From Castanea sativa (lineage: Eukaryota; Streptophyta; Magnoliopsida; Fagales; Fagaceae), in NCBI RefSeq assembly GCF_040712315.1, contig NC_134020.1, positions 32,213,751 through 32,277,750 on the forward strand: DNA of 64,000 bases, given 5' to 3'. The notes below the pieces were generated by a model. The model did not search any database and was not told the origin of the DNA. It saw only the letters and a program-made list of their open reading frames with translations. Below are positions 14,100-29,491 of this stretch, piece by piece (the first letter of the stretch is position 1; each line of letters opens with the position of its first letter). The position numbers and the translations under genes were made by a program.

Positions 14100-15600
14100 T
14101 GCAGAAATTCACGGGTAAGAAAATCAGGAATAGTGTTTTGTGAACCTTTAATATATTCAATAGTAAAAAAAAAAATTAAAAAAAAAAACTTAAAATAGCT
14201 TGCCATCTAGCAAAAATATGTTTTGAAGCAATATTTTCAACATCTTTTTCAATAACATACTTAGCACTTTTACAATCAATTTGCAATAAAAACGTTTGGT
14301 TCAATAAATCACTTTGGAATTTTGAAATGCATAGTACTATAGATAAAATTTCTTTCTTTATAGTACTATAGTTTAGCTGTACAGCATTCCAGACTCCAGA
14401 ATAGAAGCGAACAATTTGTTCTGATGATGCTGGTGAAACTCTTTGTTTTAGAATACCTCCATAACCAATGTTAGAGGCATTAGTTTCAACAATCTTGAAA
14501 GCATTAATAGTAGCGATACCAAGGCAAGGCAAAGTTTTGACATGAGATTTGATTTGTTTAACAAGGGAAGTATGAATGTCAGTCCAAGGAGGAGGATTAC
14601 TTTGTAACCGATCAAAGAGTGGTTTGCATTGTTTCCTCAGATCTTTGTAAAAATCAGCAACATAGTTTAGGGAGCAAAGAAATCTTTGAAGTTGAGTTTT
14701 GTCAATAATTTCATGAGGAAATTTGTCAGCAAATTGAATAGCTCTATCAATAGGATGGATCTATCCCTCAGAAATATCATAACCAAGAAATCTCACTTTG
14801 GTTTGAAACAGTTTGATTTTCTTAGCAGAGACAACAAGACCATTTCTTTGGATAGTGTCTAGAAATGATTACAAATGTTTCTAGTGTTCATCAATAGAAT
14901 TGGAGAAGATCAAAACATCATCAATATAAACAATAGTGAAATGACTGAAAGAATTGAACATATCATTCATAATATTTTGGAATTCACTTGGAGCATTTTT
15001 GAGACCAAAAGGTATAATATTTCACTCATAGTGACCAAAAGGTGTGGTGAAAGCAGTCTTATACCTATCCTTCTCACTAACTTGGAGTTGCCAAAATCCA
15101 GATTTCATATCAAATTTGGAGAAGACAACAGCATTACTCAACCTATGAACTAAATCATTCTTATTAGGGATAGGATATCTAATCCATTCTAATGCCTTGT
15201 TCAAAGGCTTGTAATTAATCACAAGGCGAGGGGTTCCTCTCTTAAGTTCAGCATTTTTCTGGACATAAAAAGCGGCGCAAGACTAAGGAGATTTGCTTTT
15301 CCTAATCAATTTTTGCTTAAGTAAATCATTAATCTCATTTTTGCAAAATTCAACAGTTTCAGCATTCATTTGAATAGGACGGGCTTTAGTAGGAATATTC
15401 TTTTCATTGAAATCTCTAGCATAAGGTAAGTCAACAATATGTTTCTTCCTATGCCAAAAAGCATTAGGAATGTCAGAACAAACATCAGTCATTAATATTT
15501 TCTGTAAATTGTCAATTTTGGATTGTAATATCCTATCAGAAAGTTGTTCAGCAATTTTCTTGTATCTAACATCTTGTTGAAGGAAGTTAATATGTTTAAC
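14100..15600 (-). pseudogene. Caulimovirid polymerase region: RT and RNase H (broken)
   Basis: Frames on the - strand give a polymerase linker (15492-15283), the RT finger/palm block with FSKFDMKSGFWQ (15222-15022), YIDD in the catalytic site (14917-14928) and an RNase H domain (14532-14176) with NYSTIKKE and FARWQA. Stops and frameshifts separate all of these. In RNase H the first catalytic acidic position reads VETNAS, with Asn (codon at 14479-14481) where Asp is expected. Movement protein, capsid and most of the protease are not present in the window. Confidence 0.7.
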
Positions 15601-15655
15601 TTTAGTATGAATCAGATTAAAAACATCATTATTTTCAAATTTTGAACAGAATTTG

Positions 15656-15660
<5 letters not shown>

Positions 15661-15706
<46 letters not shown>
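15661..15706. repeat. (TA)n microsatellite, right border of the viral insertion
   Basis: About 23 TA units directly abut the viral polymerase sequence and separate it from the Copia leader at 15707. Confidence 0.95.
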
Positions 15707-15712
<6 letters not shown>

Positions 15713-17577
15713 GTTCTTAATGTGTTTTATGCTTCTGTGATATGCTATGAATTTCTATGCACCTCACATGGCCTTCAATGGTAAGTTTTGATTCTGAGCA
15801 TTTCGTGCCTTGAAATTAATATATGTTGTTTATATTACATGTATTAATATCTACCTTAAGTTTCATAGCAAATCTCTAAGTGTGCCATGAAATATAGTTT
15901 AACAAAACTTAGAACATTGAAACTTTAAGGACAAAACTACTCTTATATGATTTCTATTTGCAAAATATGATTTCATATTATGAATCTATATGTTATAAGC
16001 TTTAAATCAGTATATGATATGTCAAAAGAGGATGTGAAATGAAAAAGATATAAACCTTTAAAGTTTCAGTCTAAGACTTGTTTTTGCTGAAAGAAATCAA
16101 AAGAAAGAAGGTTGAAGACAACCTGTTTTAACCATTTAGCAAACACTACTCTCACAGGCACATCACGTGTCTTTCACTTGCCAAAAGGGCTAGAGTGATA
16201 GAAAAATAAAAATAAAAAACAAAAAGGAGTCCCACAATAGTTTATTTCCTAAAAATTGTTTGTATTTACTCTGTTACTTTTAGCATGCACTGTACAGTTA
16301 GTTTATTTCCTTTTTTTTTTTTTTTTGGTTTTATGCATATTAAGCCTATTGCATCCGTTTGATTGTTTCACCATATTAAAAAAAAAACAAAAAAACAAAA
16401 AAAAACAACAACAACAACATAAGTACATGACCAACTCTATATCACGGCCAGTGATATATTTGCAATAATTTATTTGGATTAAAACTGTATTAAATCTATC
16501 AAATTATTTTATTGAAATGTATACTATACAAGCCTAGCATTTATTTTTCATGAAACATAAAAAAAAGGTATATGAATAAATTATATGAAATTGATCTAAA
16601 TTTGTAAATTGTTTAATTCCATTATTATTTCTTACTGAAATATGGTATAAACGTTAAATATTATATTTAACACGACAAAGCAATAATTATTTCTTAGTGA
16701 AATAATGAGATGCCTATATGAATTGTTCTCATGAGTTTAAATTGCGACAGCATGTTTGGCTTAATGGTTAATTGATAATATTGGTGAATTATTTTCAATA
16801 CATATATTTTGTAAATATGTTTAGAATTGAAATATGGAATAGTGGAAGTATGGTTGAGTTGCGTTATCTCCCATACATAATTATGCACGAATAGATTACA
16901 ATCAAGCTTAGCAATAAATACTAGTGGCACAAGAGATGATTAAGAAGCTTAGCGAATTTTCGATCTTGAGATGTGTGTTGATTATCTAAGTTTATTTTAG
17001 ATCTAACGTCAAAATTTTTGAAATGTGTGTAATATCTCATTTATGAAATTTTGTAGTGAAATGGCTTCTTGCTGACCTTAATAAATGAGAGAAATTGGAT
17101 AGTGAAAATTACAATATTTGGCACTGCAAAATTAGTATGTGCTAAATGAGCAAGAAGTCTTGGAGACTTTGACTCATTAGTTGAGTAAACTCGATGAGAG
17201 AAGCACTAAGCAACACCAACGTGTCTTTCTGCCTATGAAAGTTGGCGCAAGAAAGATTTGTGTGCGCGCTTTACAATGTTGAACAGCATGCACAATGATT
17301 TGATTGGTGAATTTGAGCAAAATACAACTGTGCAAGACATATGGAAAGCTCTGAAGTTAAGATATGGAGGGACATCGGCGACTAGACTGTGTGGCTTAAC
17401 AATGAAATTTGATTCATATAAGATGTGCTCTGAACATATGATGAAGCAACATCTTAGGGTGATGTCTTCCATGATTTGAGGGATCAAATCAGCTAGAAAC
17501 AATCTTACTGACAAAAAAGAAGTCCAGGCAGTGATTCGAGAGCTCAAATGAGCTGGAAACAATCTTTAAAAAATGTA

Positions 17578-17583
<6 letters not shown>
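15707..17583 (+). mobile_element. Copia leader and gag remnant (continuation of the 9318 element)
   Basis: After an AT-rich leader, frames from about 17050 encode the Copia gag block NYDIWHCKI-type, then NEQEVLETL and, in 17258-17479, LNSMHNDLIGEFEQ with YGGTSATRL and MKQHLR. These are conserved in plant Copia gag (UBN2 family). In-frame stops (for example TGA after SSMI at 17477) break it. Sequence ends at a second AT repeat (17585-17626); protease, integrase and RT are missing, so the element is a 5' fragment. Confidence 0.65.

Positions 17584-17584
<1 letters not shown>

Positions 17585-17626
<42 letters not shown>
17585..17626. repeat. (AT)n microsatellite
   Basis: About 21 AT units at the truncation point of the Copia remnant, 57 bp before the solo LTR. 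Confidence 0.9.
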
Positions 17627-17628
<2 letters not shown>

Positions 17629-17683
17629 CTTACTTTCACAAAAATATTTCTAAATTTAATTCGTTCTATAGTATTCCTAATTC

Positions 17684-19587
17684 TGTTGACACCTCATTTT
17701 GCAACCCGTATTTAACCTCACTTGAAGCGTAAAAGGGTAATTTTTTCTTGAAAATATGCATCTTGATTCTAGTCATTAGATCCTTAATCTCATTTCACCA
17801 AAATGATCTTGATGTTGTAACGATCAAATCGATTGGTCATAAGCCCTAATCGGACCAGCCGATTAAAAGTTATCATCAAATTAAGTTTTAATGACTGAGA
17901 TACACTGTCACAAATTGAGTCCGACCATATGTGATTATGAACAATTGATTTCAATTGGTTATATGTATAATCAATTTGAGATCAATGATGTATCATAATT
18001 TGATTGGTTAGAACTACATTTTATGGTAAGGTTGCATACACCTAATTAACTAGATAATTAAACATTAATTATTCAATGAGTAATTTGTGCAATTATCTTT
18101 TAATTAAAGTGAAATTTGGAATCAATTAAGTCTGACATGAGAGTGATTGGAGCCATTTAATGTTAATTGGGAGCTAATTTGGGACCTATTAATGTTAATT
18201 GTGCTGAAACCATTTTTTTAACAAACGACATTTGCTCACTATTTCATCGATATCTCTCAGACTATTTTGAATCTGTGAATGAGGTTAATCGTCCCAGAAA
18301 CTAGACATCTGGGGCTTCAATTTGAGCACAAGAACGAGACAATTCCAGTTAGAATTGAGTCAGATATGATTTTTCGAAGTCGACTCTATAGGCTGTTACA
18401 ACGGCTATGGGAAAATCAAATTTTGGCTTACTCCTCACGCCCACCAATCATTACATTTAATGCTCCAGATTTCCCCTAAGGCTAAAATGAGGTCTAGGTT
18501 CACGATTCATTAATGACCTTCTATTCATATTTCCTCCACCATTACTATATAAAGCCCCCTCTCCTTCATTCCAAAGGACACACAAAAAACCCCCTCTCTT
18601 CTCCTCTCTTGAGTTCTAAGAAGTTGAGTAGTCTTGTCATATCTTGGTCTTCTTGAGACTCAAGGTATTGAGTGAGACTCACACTTCTTTTCCTCCACCT
18701 TTAGGACCTCCCTCAAGAGTCTCATCCTCCACCATATGGATCTTGCATGAAGGTATAATCCATTTCCCTAATTGTTTTTTGTGTTGCCATGATGAAAGTT
18801 TAAGATTAAAGCATGATAGTAATCATTTAAATTCCCTTGAATATGTTTGAATGTTCTTAATTGTTCTTACGTGTTCTTCACATGTTCTTGATTGTTCATC
18901 ACATGTTCATGCATAACACTAGTTTTAATCTTAAATCCACATCAAAAATATGAAAAACATGTTTATTTAATAATTCTTTCAAATCCTTGAATTTAGGATA
19001 TTACCATCCACACACGTTCACTAGAATTTATTTTTCAAATCCGAATGCAATGCTTAATAAATTAAATTAGGGTTTATCACATTCACACACATTAAATTCA
19101 ACTTGCAAATTGATTGATAACATAATGAATGACGTGATATGAATGTTGGTCACCATAGTCTAGAAGACCGGTTTCACCGGGCAAGGTGGGTGCCTAACAC
19201 CTTCCCACCTTGTAACATAGCCTCCGAACTTAGATCAAGGGTTAGTCGATCAAATGCTTATCCATGTAATTTTCAATTTTTAGATTGTAACTAGGAAACA
19301 AAGTCATGTACTTTATCTTAGATTGTATCTAGGACCAAAGCCATGTAATTTTCCTATGATCAATGTAAATTCAATTGAAAATTAATAAAATAAGAAATTT
19401 TTCAATTTTGGTTTTCTTATTTTTCCAATAATTAAATAAGTGATGACTCTATTGTAAAACCCTTAATCTAAAGGGAAAAATATAACTAGTTGAATCTCTA
19501 TTTTGAGATGCAATAACACGACCCCACCCATTCACGTGAGTTTGGCCCAACATCCTAAAAAAAGGGCTGGGGGCGCGGTCTCTCACA
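17684..19587 (+). mobile_element. Solo LTR, Gypsy type, 1.9 kb
   Basis: Starts TGTTGACACCTC and ends GCGGTCTCTCACA (TG...CA). It is flanked by AATTC on the left and GATTC on the right, a 5-bp duplication with one change. A promoter-like TATATAAA (18546-18553) with a following CCCCCTCTCC tract lies at about the middle, as in long plant Gypsy LTRs. No primer binding site or coding region adjoins it, so it is probably the product of LTR-LTR recombination. Confidence 0.7.
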
Positions 19588-19649
19588 GATTCTTGACCCT
19601 TTGCCTCCAACACTAGTGCGCACTAGTGTTAATTCACTACGTGCTCATA

Positions 19650-22002
19650 TACGTTTAGAAGTGCAAGCAAAATAAGCCCAGAAAAGCTAAAATCTAGGAA
19701 TAGCACTCTTAAGCTAGCTGTTGAAATCCAGTGCAAGTAATATCTTGCTATGAAGTATGAACATGTACCAGGGTCCATGAAATCCCAACATAATTAATTA
19801 GACGTGTATATGTTAAAACTAGTTAGGCAGCACGTGCCTTGTTGTGAAATAAAAGTACTGATTAAGGTCAATTCTAAATTTTATTTACATCACAAAACAA
19901 AAATATAAATAATTTAATTTTTAAAGTACATAAAGATTTACATTAATCAAAAGAGACATTAATTTTAAGAATTTGGATAATTATTTTATAAAAAGTTAAT
20001 CTCATTTGTAAAAGAATTTTGATCACACACAAAGTTAGGGTAGCTATTTAACATATAAATATTTATTTTACTATAATAGTTTTTTAATAACTATTTGCTT
20101 TGGCAATATATCCACTCATTAAAAACTTCTAAAAATGACAACAAATATCATTATTTTCCAACAATAAGCAATTGAGTTTTACTATATATATATAAAGATA
20201 ACAAAAGGTATGTGTCATCGAATTTTTCATTGGATAAATAATAAGTTTCGAAAATTTAAACCTAGAAAATCAATATTCTTTAGATAAAAAATAAAACACC
20301 ATATATTATCATTCCAACTTTCCAAGCATTACTACCATCTAAAACTCAAAATACGTGAAGAAAATTTTTGGGATGTTAAAATTTAGTGAGAGTATTTTAG
20401 ACATTATACAATAAAATATTTTAAGAATTATAAGCTTTCATTAAGATTTAAGTGAGAGAATCACAATATGACATTTGCTCTTTTCCAAAATATTAAGGAA
20501 AAAATTGCTTGATTTGAAGTTAAAGGAGGAATTGTAAACTACCCCAAACATAATGGATGAAAAGTGTTTCTATCCTAAGTTTTTTTTTTTGTTTTTTTTT
20601 TTTTGTATAAAACTATGTGTTTTTACTTAAAATGGTACATAAAGAAAAAAAATACAAAAGTCAACCCATGAAAATTGTATGTGAAACAGTGAATATTGGC
20701 TCAACAACATTGACTAAACCAATAAAAAATTTCTGGAAACACAAAAAAATGACACAACAATTTCATAATATATACCTTTTATAATTTTGTTATATTTTAT
20801 TTTGACTTGTAAAAAATTAATAGCTAAGCAATTTTAAAAATATTGTGATGACAACAAGATATCTTAATATTTTCAAAAAAGAAATGTTATGTCTATGACA
20901 TTTTCATAACAAATTATAAGTAGTAGGTTGTTATAGGTTGTTATTGGGGGACACAAAAGTAATTTCATTAGCAAGTTTAAATTAGAACTAATAATAATTT
21001 ATCACCTATAGTTTGTTATGAAAATGTTGTGAAAAATGTTGTGGATGTAGTACTTTTGCAAAATCACTTTATTTTTAGTTGTGGTTGCTTCCAATATGAT
21101 ATTTTATTATTTTATTTTGATCTATAAGAAATTAACATCTTAATAATTGTGAAAATATTGTGTCAATTTATTGTGTTAATATTTTATTATTTTGTGAAAC
21201 GTTGCGAACTGAAAAAACCAAAAATAATGTAGCAAAATTTTATGCATTGAAAAAAAAAAAAACGGCCGGCGAAATATTGCAAGTTAAACAAACCAAAAAT
21301 TTTGTAACTTCATGTCATCCGCTCTTTTTATATATATAGATAATATAACATAAAACAAAAACAAAATCTATCTCACCAGATTAGTCAAATGCCTTAAATA
21401 AATATGAAAAAAAATTTAATAGCATTAGAATGAATCTAAAAATTTGACTAAACCAAAATACTATCACTACTACTATTCCTAAGCTTATGGACTCATTTTA
21501 CATAGTTATAATAGATGTCATACCTTTCTTGGCCTTTCGGCGAAGTTAAGGTATGTATTTTGAAATGTCAACCAATTTTTTTAGTAATAGTCATGTGGCT
21601 TGTAACTTGTGAATTGTCAACTCACGGTCCAACGTACGTTGCGGTGGTCGTCTAATATTGCATGGCCGGCAAAATTTTGGTAGACTTGGTAGCATGCTAA
21701 ATCAACTGTTCAACTAATTCAACTCACGTATACATGTTTCTGGGCTGAAACATCATTACATCATTCAATCAAATTCATTGATGTTGCTTACTTTTTCCTT
21801 AATTTCTAGGTGTTGAAATTAATTAATGTTATATATGCCCATGTAAATGGCCAAATACTAGTCTTAAAAATTAGGTACTAAATACCAGCTTCTGTGCGAA
21901 ACTTTCTCATTTAGACCTCTATATAACCCAAATGCCCTACCAAGTTCTTGGCACACACTCAACACTGCCTTCTTTCTAAGTTTAATCAAATTAAGCGACG
22001 AA
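19650..22002 (+). repeat. Upstream region of unit B, paralogous to 54705-57433
   Basis: From AGAAGTGCAAGCAAAA onward this stretch aligns with 54705 onward almost continuously up to the peroxidase start, except for the MITE present only in unit C (56701-57127). It is AT-rich, without supported genes before the promoter. The shared TTTGGCCTTTCGGC-like block near 21530 is the one duplicated in unit A. Confidence 0.75.
21920..21926 (+). promoter_or_regulatory. TATA box of peroxidase 2
   Basis: TATATAA, 76 bp before the ATG at 22003, in the conserved promoter block shared by the three paralogues. Confidence 0.75.
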
Positions 22003-24482
<2,480 letters not shown>

Positions 24483-24686
24483 TTGGGGTAATTTTCTAGA
24501 AAAAAATTATGAATGAATCAGTGAAGATTTATTTCTCTTTCAATTGGGGAAAAAAAAAAAATCAAATTCTAGCTCCAGATGAGGGCAATTTGTTTGTTTG
24601 TGCTATGGTACTTTGAGTGAAAATTTTTTAATTATTTATTTGTAGAAGTTTGAAAGTTGTTTGGACTTTGGATTATTGTTAAATTT

Positions 24687-24692
24687 AATAAA
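24687..24692 (+). terminator. Likely poly(A) signal of peroxidase 2
   Basis: AATAAA in the block conserved downstream of all three peroxidases. Confidence 0.5.
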
Positions 24693-24699
24693 TTCCCCT

Positions 24700-26341
24700 T
24701 TGCCCTGGTTACTTCTTTTGTGATTTTCTATTCAATCTGGAGTCACGGGAGAATGAACTCCATATTTTTATAAGAGTGATTTTTTTTTTAATTCAATAAT
24801 TACAACAATTAGTAAGGGAGAATTTGAGCTACGAACATCTTCAATTGGAAATATCAAAATGTGTAATTAATCAATTGTGATTGGTGCAACGTTGTTCCTA
24901 CATAAGTCCACCAATGACTTTTATTATACATTTTTTTATAGCCAAACCAACTGTAAATATATTGGATATTTTATTTTATTTGGAGAATGAATATTGGATA
25001 ATATTATACTAATAAAAAAAAATTTAGAGTTAATCAAATACTATTGTGTTAATCACTTGAAAAATATCGGACTTATATTTCAAACTTTTCAAAATATATA
25101 ATCTTTATACCCTTCTAGTATTAGCTATAATTATATAATGTTTTTTTTTTCTTAAAAATCAAATATAATTATAGAATTTGGTTAGAAGTTGATTAGAAGT
25201 TTCACAGCTGATTTTTTTCTTTTTATTACCCCCCCCCCCCCTAAAACCTACCATGACTTACTAGATATTTATACCCTTCTAGTATTAGCTATAATTATAT
25301 AATGTTTTTTTTTCTCAATAATCAAACATAATTATAGATATTTTTAGAAGCTATAATTGTAGAATTTGGTAAGAAGTTTTACAGCTAATTATTTATTTTT
25401 ATTCCCCCTCCTCCCTCCCCTTCTAAAACCTACCATGGCTTACTATAATCCAACGATGATTAAATAACCTAGAAATTTTTTTTTTTGTGTATTTACTTTA
25501 ATATATTTTGCTAAGAGCCTTTTAGCTCAACTAGGGTTGTAAATGAAATAAACTGTCTGTCAACAGCTCGAGCTCAACTTGGAAAAAATCTTATTTAACG
25601 AGACAAGCTCAAGCCTTAAGTTTAGGTTCGATTATTAAATGAGTCAAGCTCAAACATAGCAATGTGTTTGTGAACAAGCTCCTGAATATGTGGGCTCGAT
25701 TTAACTATATATATATATACTTGTCTGAAAATATATTTATGCAGACTTAAAATTGGATAGTATAAATTTGTCAATAGGTTCATAATGCTATTTGATTATT
25801 ATTTGTAGCTTATTGGTGATATAAATAGTCTATTCATAGTAAAAATACATATAATTGTAAAAAAGTAAAACATTTAGCTCTGTTTTAGCAATATATAGAA
25901 GAAGAATAATTAGTTAACCAATAAGTGGCTTGTGAACAAAACAAACTCAAGCGTGCTTGACAAGAAAGTGAGCCAAGCTTGAGTATAAAATATTATTTGT
26001 TGATGAGCTCAAACTTGATTTGTTTATAGACATAAGCTCAATTGGTTGGCACCTATTGATGGCTTCAAAAGAGACATTTAGGTTCAAACTCCCCTTTTCA
26101 ACTATTGAATTAAAAATAAATAAATAACTCTAACCTATTAGAAAATACTAATATATAATAAAATATTTCCAAAAATAAGTATTTCAACTCTTCATATTCA
26201 AGTCGGAGATTGTTCCTCAAAAAAAGAAAGAAAAAAAAAAAGGTTGGAGATGTTCTTTTTTTTTTTTAAAGGTTCCAAATCGTGATGGCTCATTGAAGCC
26301 TGGGATCCAACTACTTTTGGGTCAAAAACTCAGTGGCCTTA
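24700..26341. other. Unit B downstream spacer, no supported gene
   Basis: Collinear with about 4620-6195 in unit A. Includes a unit-B-specific tandem duplication of 164 bp (copies from about 25104 and 25268, each with TTTATACCCTTCTAGTATT) and pyrimidine runs at 25229-25242. Homology to unit A stops at CAGTGGCCT (26342). Confidence 0.65.
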
Positions 26342-29300
26342 GTGCATTACCATCAGATCTTTTATATAAAAAAAAAATGTCATTTTGACATATTAAAAAT
26401 GTCATTTTATTATTTTACCACATCATTTTACAGTATGTTATACATCAGATCTTCCATTTTAACATTACACTACATTAAATTAAAAAAATAAAAAAATAAA
26501 AAACCGGCTATTTTGAAAAAATAAATAAAAACAAAAACCAAATCAACCACTACTGCTCATCACCCACACATCCCACCACCACCACCACCACCACCACCGG
26601 CCATCACCCCCACAACCCTCCACCACTACCATAAGAACCCACCACCTGAGACATCAAAACCACCACAAAATCCATCCCAAAACCAAAACACAAACACCAT
26701 CAGACAAACAAGGAAAAAAAAACGAAAAAGAGAAAAAGAGAAATAAAGAGAGAGAGGCAACCAGCTACTGGTGGTGGCTTCACCGATGTGCACAGGAGAG
26801 GGACACCACCACAAAAGCCATCAATCCCAGCCCCACACCGTTTGAAACGCCAATCTCAAACCCAAATAATCCCAGCCCCATCAGTTGACCTCATCGGCGA
26901 GGCCAAACTTCATGGCAACGGCTGATCTCAATGACAATGGCCAATCTCAATGGCAAGGTGGAAAAAAAAGAAAAGAAAGAGAGAGTGTGACAGGAAAAAA
27001 AGAGAGACACAGAAGTGTAGAGTGACAGGAAAAAAAAAAGAAAAAGAAAAAAAGAAGAAAAAAAAAAGGGAGAGGTGAAGATTCTGGAGAAGAAAGAAGA
27101 AGAAAAAAGGAAGAAAGTGAAAGAGAAGAAGGGAGTGGTGGAGAAAAGAAAAAATAAAAAGAAAGAGAGAAGAGAGAGTGATAAAGGAAGAGAGAGAAGA
27201 AAGAAAGTCAAAAAACAAGAGAGGGAAATTGAATAAAAAATTAATTTTTTTTAGCATTTTCATCCATACCGTTCCAACTTTCCAAAGTTGGAACAGTATT
27301 GTTCATGTGTGGTAAAAATTATAACATTTGGGACATCTCATGAGAGCATCCACAATAATGTTTTCAATCCTATCTTATTTTACCATCTCGAAAAACTACT
27401 TTATCAATATATACTATACTATTTTACAATACTCCAACATCTCAACTTGTATTTTACAACACTACACATTAAAATAATATAAAGATAATATAAATACATT
27501 TCTCACTTCTCTCTCTAGTCCTTATTTCTCTTTCTCTCTCAACCACCCACCACCGTCTAGCTTCCCAGTCGCACCACCCACCTCCGCTAAGTAAAATCCA
27601 ACCAAAATCAAAATCCACTACCCTAAAGTAACGCCACAACCATCAAACCAAAACCAAACGATCAAAACCCAAACCAAAAACAAACAATCAAAACAAAACT
27701 AAACAATCAAACCTATTCAAAAAAAAATCACCATCGAAGCCACCACCCTAAAGCAACGCCACCATAATCAAACCAAAACCAAACGATCAAACCCAAACCA
27801 AAAGCAAACCCATTAAAAAATTCACCATCAAATCTACTGACGATCCACCCATCGATCAACAAATCCACCGATCCAAACTTACCAATCAACCGATCCAAAC
27901 CTACCATCAACCAATCCCAGCCCACCGATCCAAACCCAACCTGCCAATTCATGCCGATCCAACCTCCAAACCCAGCCCACCAATCCACGCCGATCTAACC
28001 TCCAAACTTAGTCCACCGATCCAAACCAAGCTCGCCGATCCACGCCGATCCAACCTCCAAAATCCAAAATCCAACACCGGTGCATGCCTTTAACAAGAGA
28101 GATGTGAGAGAGGGAGTGAGGAGGGATGAGCTATGACTTGTAAGAGACAAAGAGAGGAAGTGAGAGTCAAAATGAGAGAGAGAGAGAGATGAGAGACCGT
28201 GGAGAGAGAAAATAGGCCTTGTAATAGTTGCATTTATCAACATCTAATAGAGTGGCCATTTTGGGCTTGAATTGTAAAATAGGCCTACATTTGGAATTTG
28301 CCTAATCTGTTGCTGGTACTTTGAGAAAGATTTTTTGGTGTTTGGTGTGCCAAACGCCAAATATTAAGAAAAGAAAGGAAATAGGAACAAGATAGATTTA
28401 TTAGTCAAATGCTCTTGTTGCCCACATTTCCTCACAATACAGAAAAAGTAGACAACCTCATATACAAGGAAAGATAACACTAAAATAATTTTTATGAACT
28501 ACTGAATCAATGAGAGATGAAAGAGTGTCTAATATTTGACCATGGATAAGGTGCTTCTCATAAACAATGCTACATTTACCTCTTCTCAGCAACTAAAGGA
28601 AACCCAGATCAAATGTAGGAATGAAAAGACAAAATATTTGAGCAAGTGAACATTTCCAAAAAATATTGATTACTAACAGGGAAAATCCCAAAGAGAAAAA
28701 CCAATAGAAGATTATAGAACCATGTAAAAGAAAACAAACAAGTATGCACATAGCCAACGTATATATGAAAATCTAATAACAACTGAAGTTACATTATTGG
28801 AAGAGTAACTCTCATTCCTTCTACCAAAAAATCAGTGAGCTTGTAATAAAGCACTTGTTTTAATAATTTCAAAATGAATCCAAACAAAGGAGGAAAAAAA
28901 AACGCATACCAAAACAACAATACATCAATAAAAAACCACGCCTATTTTCCTAATCAATGAGTTTTAACATCACTTCAAAGTTTCAAACAGATATTTTCAC
29001 AAACATCTTTTGTGCATTTCCAAAATCAAACGTTAAAATAAAATAAGACAATGAAGTTTTGCCAAACATAAACAATGAACATCAATGGTGGTGATGCTGG
29101 TGAGAAGCGCCGACAACGGCAGTGGAGTCGATGCAAACAGAAGACTTGAGATAACGAGAAAAGAGAAAGAAGCCTTAAGAGAGGGGAAAGCCAAACCAAA
29201 TAGCTCTGACAAGACGTGCGGTGGACTCGGTGGTTGCTGGTTGCAACCATAGAGATTCAGTGACAAAGAGAAAAAGGACTCAGCGACAAATTTTTCTGGT

Positions 29301-29491
29301 TGAAGAGAGAGATATTTTTTGAATTTGGTATATCTGAAGAGAAGAAGAAAGGCCCTTCAAAAAAAAAAAAAAAAAGGGAAAAAAGGGGGGGAAGAATAAT
29401 GTGACAAAGATGACTGACGTGTCCTTTCATTCTAGCTATTAGATTATATCGAGGACTGAGATTAGAGCTTCATAGGGATCGCAATCCCTGT
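26342..29491. mobile_element. Composite 3.1-kb insertion in unit B, class unresolved
   Basis: Unit A is continuous across the matching point except for a short diverged stretch (6195-6570), and homology resumes at 29492 with CTAGCAAAAATGGGCC. The insert has several parts: AT-rich DNA, a (CCA)n tract near 26575, a long GA-rich tract (26950-27230), a CA/CCAAA-rich tract (27540-28075) and a T-rich (on the - strand) intron-like part (28290-29480). Open frames here are low-complexity. No transposase or clear terminal repeats were recognised; it may be several nested elements. Confidence 0.5.
28290..29330 (-). other. Possible captured gene fragment (- strand)
   Basis: On the - strand a pyrimidine-rich leader (29340-29255) precedes an ATG at 29250 and a 74-codon frame rich in Leu, Ser, His and Arg. 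It is followed by about 750 bp of T-rich sequence resembling a plant intron. The layout suggests a first exon and intron carried inside a transposable element, but the protein matches nothing I recognise. Weak evidence. Confidence 0.2.

Larger units (their letters stand above)
9898..15660 (-). mobile_element. Endogenous caulimovirid (plant pararetrovirus) insertion, decayed
   Basis: Read on the - strand the order is: protease/RT linker, reverse transcriptase with YIDD (14917-14928), RNase H (14532-14176), a second ORF (from 14091), a CACTA-type insertion, a second partial copy of that ORF (11220-10534), an intergenic region with TATA box and poly(A) signal, and a tRNA-Met primer binding site (10016-10004). 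This order and the tRNA-Met PBS fit Caulimoviridae, with a two-ORF layout like the florendo/petuvirus group (recalled knowledge). All frames carry stops or shifts, so it is not functional. It sits inside a TA repeat within a Copia leader. Confidence 0.75.

Noticed and set aside
16256..16468. Short hydrophobic + strand frame
   Set aside because: Low complexity, with poly-T and poly-A runs inside a decayed Copia leader; no start context or homology.
26891..27263. Phe/Leu/Ser-rich - strand frames of about 110 codons
   Set aside because: They arise from a GA-rich low-complexity tract; membrane-like composition is an artefact of CTT/TTC codons.
27728..27988. Trp/Gly-rich - strand frame
   Set aside because: Translation of an imperfect CCAAAC/CCGATC repeat tract with no homologous domain.
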